Positions 59,267-60,161 of a stretch of 60,161 nt of DNA are shown piece by piece. Source of the DNA: RECO01 sp050485385 (GTDB taxonomy: Bacteria; Pseudomonadota; Alphaproteobacteria; Geminicoccales; Geminicoccaceae); the NCBI GenBank assembly GCA_050485385.1, contig JBJHBG010000009.1, positions 1 through 60,161 on the forward strand. The letters run 5' to 3'. Position 1 is the stretch's first letter; each line of letters starts with the position of its first letter. The notes beneath the pieces are model-generated. The model was not told where the DNA came from, searched no databases, and worked only from the letters and a program-made list of their open reading frames with translations. The position numbers were made by a program, and so were the translations under genes.

Positions 59267-60161
59267 ATGAGCGAGGACACGGACGTCGACGCGGACCACG
59301 ACGACATCCGCGAGGCGGTCGCGCGCCTCTGCGCCGATTTCCCGGACGACTATTGGCGCGAGGTCGACCGCGAGCGGGCCTATCCGACGGCGTTCGTCCA
59401 GGCCCTCACCGAGGCCGGCTACCTCGCCGCCTTGATCCCCGAGGCCTATGGCGGCGCCGGCCTGCCCCTGTCGGCGGCGGCCGTCATCCTGGAGGAAATC
59501 CAGCGCCAGGGCGGCAACGGTGCTGCCTGCCACGCGCAGATGTACGTCATGGGCACGGTGCTGCGGCACGGCTCGGACGAGCAAAAGCGGCGCTATCTGC
59601 CCGACGTCGCCGCCGGCCGGCTGCGGCTCCAGGCGTTCGGCGTGACCGAGCCGACCTCGGGCACGGACACGACGGCACTCAAAACCTTCGCCCGGCGCGA
59701 GGGCGACCGCTACGTGGTCAACGGCCAAAAGGTCTGGACCAGCCGCGCCGAGCACTCGGACCTGATGCTGCTGCTCGCCCGCACCACGCCGCGCGACCAA
59801 GTGCAGAAGCGGACCGACGGCCTGTCCGTATTCCTCGTCGACATGCGCGAGGCGGTGGGCAAGGGCCTCACCATCCGGCCGATCCGCACGATGATGAACC
59901 ACGCCACCACCGAGGTCTTCTTCGACGACCTCCAGGTGCCGGCTTCGAACCTCGTCGGCGAGGAGGGCAAGGGCTTTCGCTACATCCTCTCGGGCATGAA
60001 CGCCGAGCGCATCCTGATCGCCGCCGAATGCGTCGGCGATGCCAAGTGGTTCGTGGAGCGGGCCTCGAGCTACGCGAAGGAGCGCGTCGTCTTCGGCCGG
60101 CCGATCGGTCGGAACCAGGGCGTCCAGTTCCCCATCGCGCTGGCCTACGCCCACATGCGCG
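59267..60161 (+). CDS. Acyl-CoA dehydrogenase (N-terminal part, window edge)
   Basis: First 298 residues of an acyl-CoA dehydrogenase. It has YLAALIPEAYGGAGLPLSAA, the FAD-binding FGVTEPTSGTDTT (ACAD signature region), GQKVWTSRAEHSD and VVFGRPIGRNQGVQFPIALA. The catalytic Glu and C terminus are outside the window. Initiates fatty or branched acyl-CoA oxidation in the cytosol. ATG 59267 has GGAGAGGGGGG upstream. Confidence 0.93.
   Translation, partial: MSEDTDVDADHDDIREAVARLCADFPDDYWREVDRERAYPTAFVQALTEAGYLAALIPEAYGGAGLPLSAAAVILEEIQRQGGNGAACHAQMYVMGTVLRHGSDEQKRRYLPDVAAGRLRLQAFGVTEPTSGTDTTALKTFARREGDRYVVNGQKVWTSRAEHSDLMLLLARTTPRDQVQKRTDGLSVFLVDMREAVGKGLTIRPIRTMMNHATTEVFFDDLQVPASNLVGEEGKGFRYILSGMNAERILIAAECVGDAKWFVERASSYAKERVVFGRPIGRNQGVQFPIALAYAHMR

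Noticed and set aside
1..60161. CRISPR array, prophage or insertion sequence
   Set aside because: No spacer-repeat pattern, transposase or phage structural gene seen on either strand.

Overview
The window is a high-GC (about 70%) bacterial chromosome segment. It looks like an alphaproteobacterium, probably Rhodospirillales-like. This is inferred from the uvrC-pgsA-moaD-moaE gene order, a DUF1192 protein, DksA/TraR and RpiR family members, two fused Dpp/Opp-type ABC ATPases, heavy use of GTG/TTG starts and 1-14 base gene overlaps. It is draft sequence: ten Ns sit at 19796-19805, next to a short foreign fragment that I read as an assembly chimera. I see no CRISPR array, integrase, transposase or phage gene.

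Layout. 1-3.0 kb (minus): phosphohexomutase (partial), galU, a membrane J-domain protein and a VWA protein. 3.1-11.8 kb (plus): a kinase-like/P-loop fusion, CYTH-CHAD protein, orphan ParA-like ATPase, two alpha/beta hydrolases, gpsA, a C-tail-anchored small protein and zinc transporter znuCB. 11.7-14.1 kb (minus): tyrosine phosphatase and RF3. 14.1-17.4 kb (plus): a frameshifted DksA/TraR gene, an ECF sigma factor, two tandem class-I amidotransferase-like hydrolases (the first catalytically dead) and an RsuA/RluB pseudouridine synthase. 17.4-19.0 kb (minus): an FHA-TM-trypsin protease. 19.1-19.6 kb: rsmD (plus). 19.7-24.1 kb (minus): D-threonine-aldolase-like enzyme, moaE, moaD, pgsA, uvrC. 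24.2 kb: PPK2 (plus). 25.1-28.6 kb (minus): murD2-murL-D-glutamate cyclase, an uncommon D-glutamate module. 28.6-32.3 kb: ribokinase, a 52-aa protein, gpt (minus), DUF1192 protein, NUDIX hydrolase, tRNA-Pro and a GST with a proline-rich tail. 32.4-39.0 kb: AtuA split in two (minus), a CoA-transferase, fumC (minus) and a K+/H+ antiporter. 39.06-58.95 kb: one unbroken minus-strand block of transport and oxidation genes. 59.1 kb: tRNA-Leu (minus). 59.3 kb: acyl-CoA dehydrogenase, cut by the window end.

The 20-kb block reads from an RpiR regulator (58.95 kb) through a complete Dpp/Opp-type ABC system, an Ntn-like protein, four DAO-family FAD oxidoreductases (one grouped with a [2Fe-2S] protein and an OoxA/HcnB-like flavoprotein), an SDR, and a second complete ABC system. 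This suggests import and oxidative breakdown of an amino-acid, opine or peptide-like amine, though the substrate cannot be read from sequence. Both transporters carry the same three-hairpin element between the binding-protein gene and the first permease gene.

The observations most worth following are: murD2-murL joined to a D-glutamate cyclase; CYTH-CHAD overlapping an orphan ParA (possible polyphosphate-granule positioning); the enzyme/pseudoenzyme hydrolase pair; the FHA-TM-protease; the paired intergenic hairpins and tandem operator in the ABC block; and the chimeric join in the D-threonine-aldolase-like gene.
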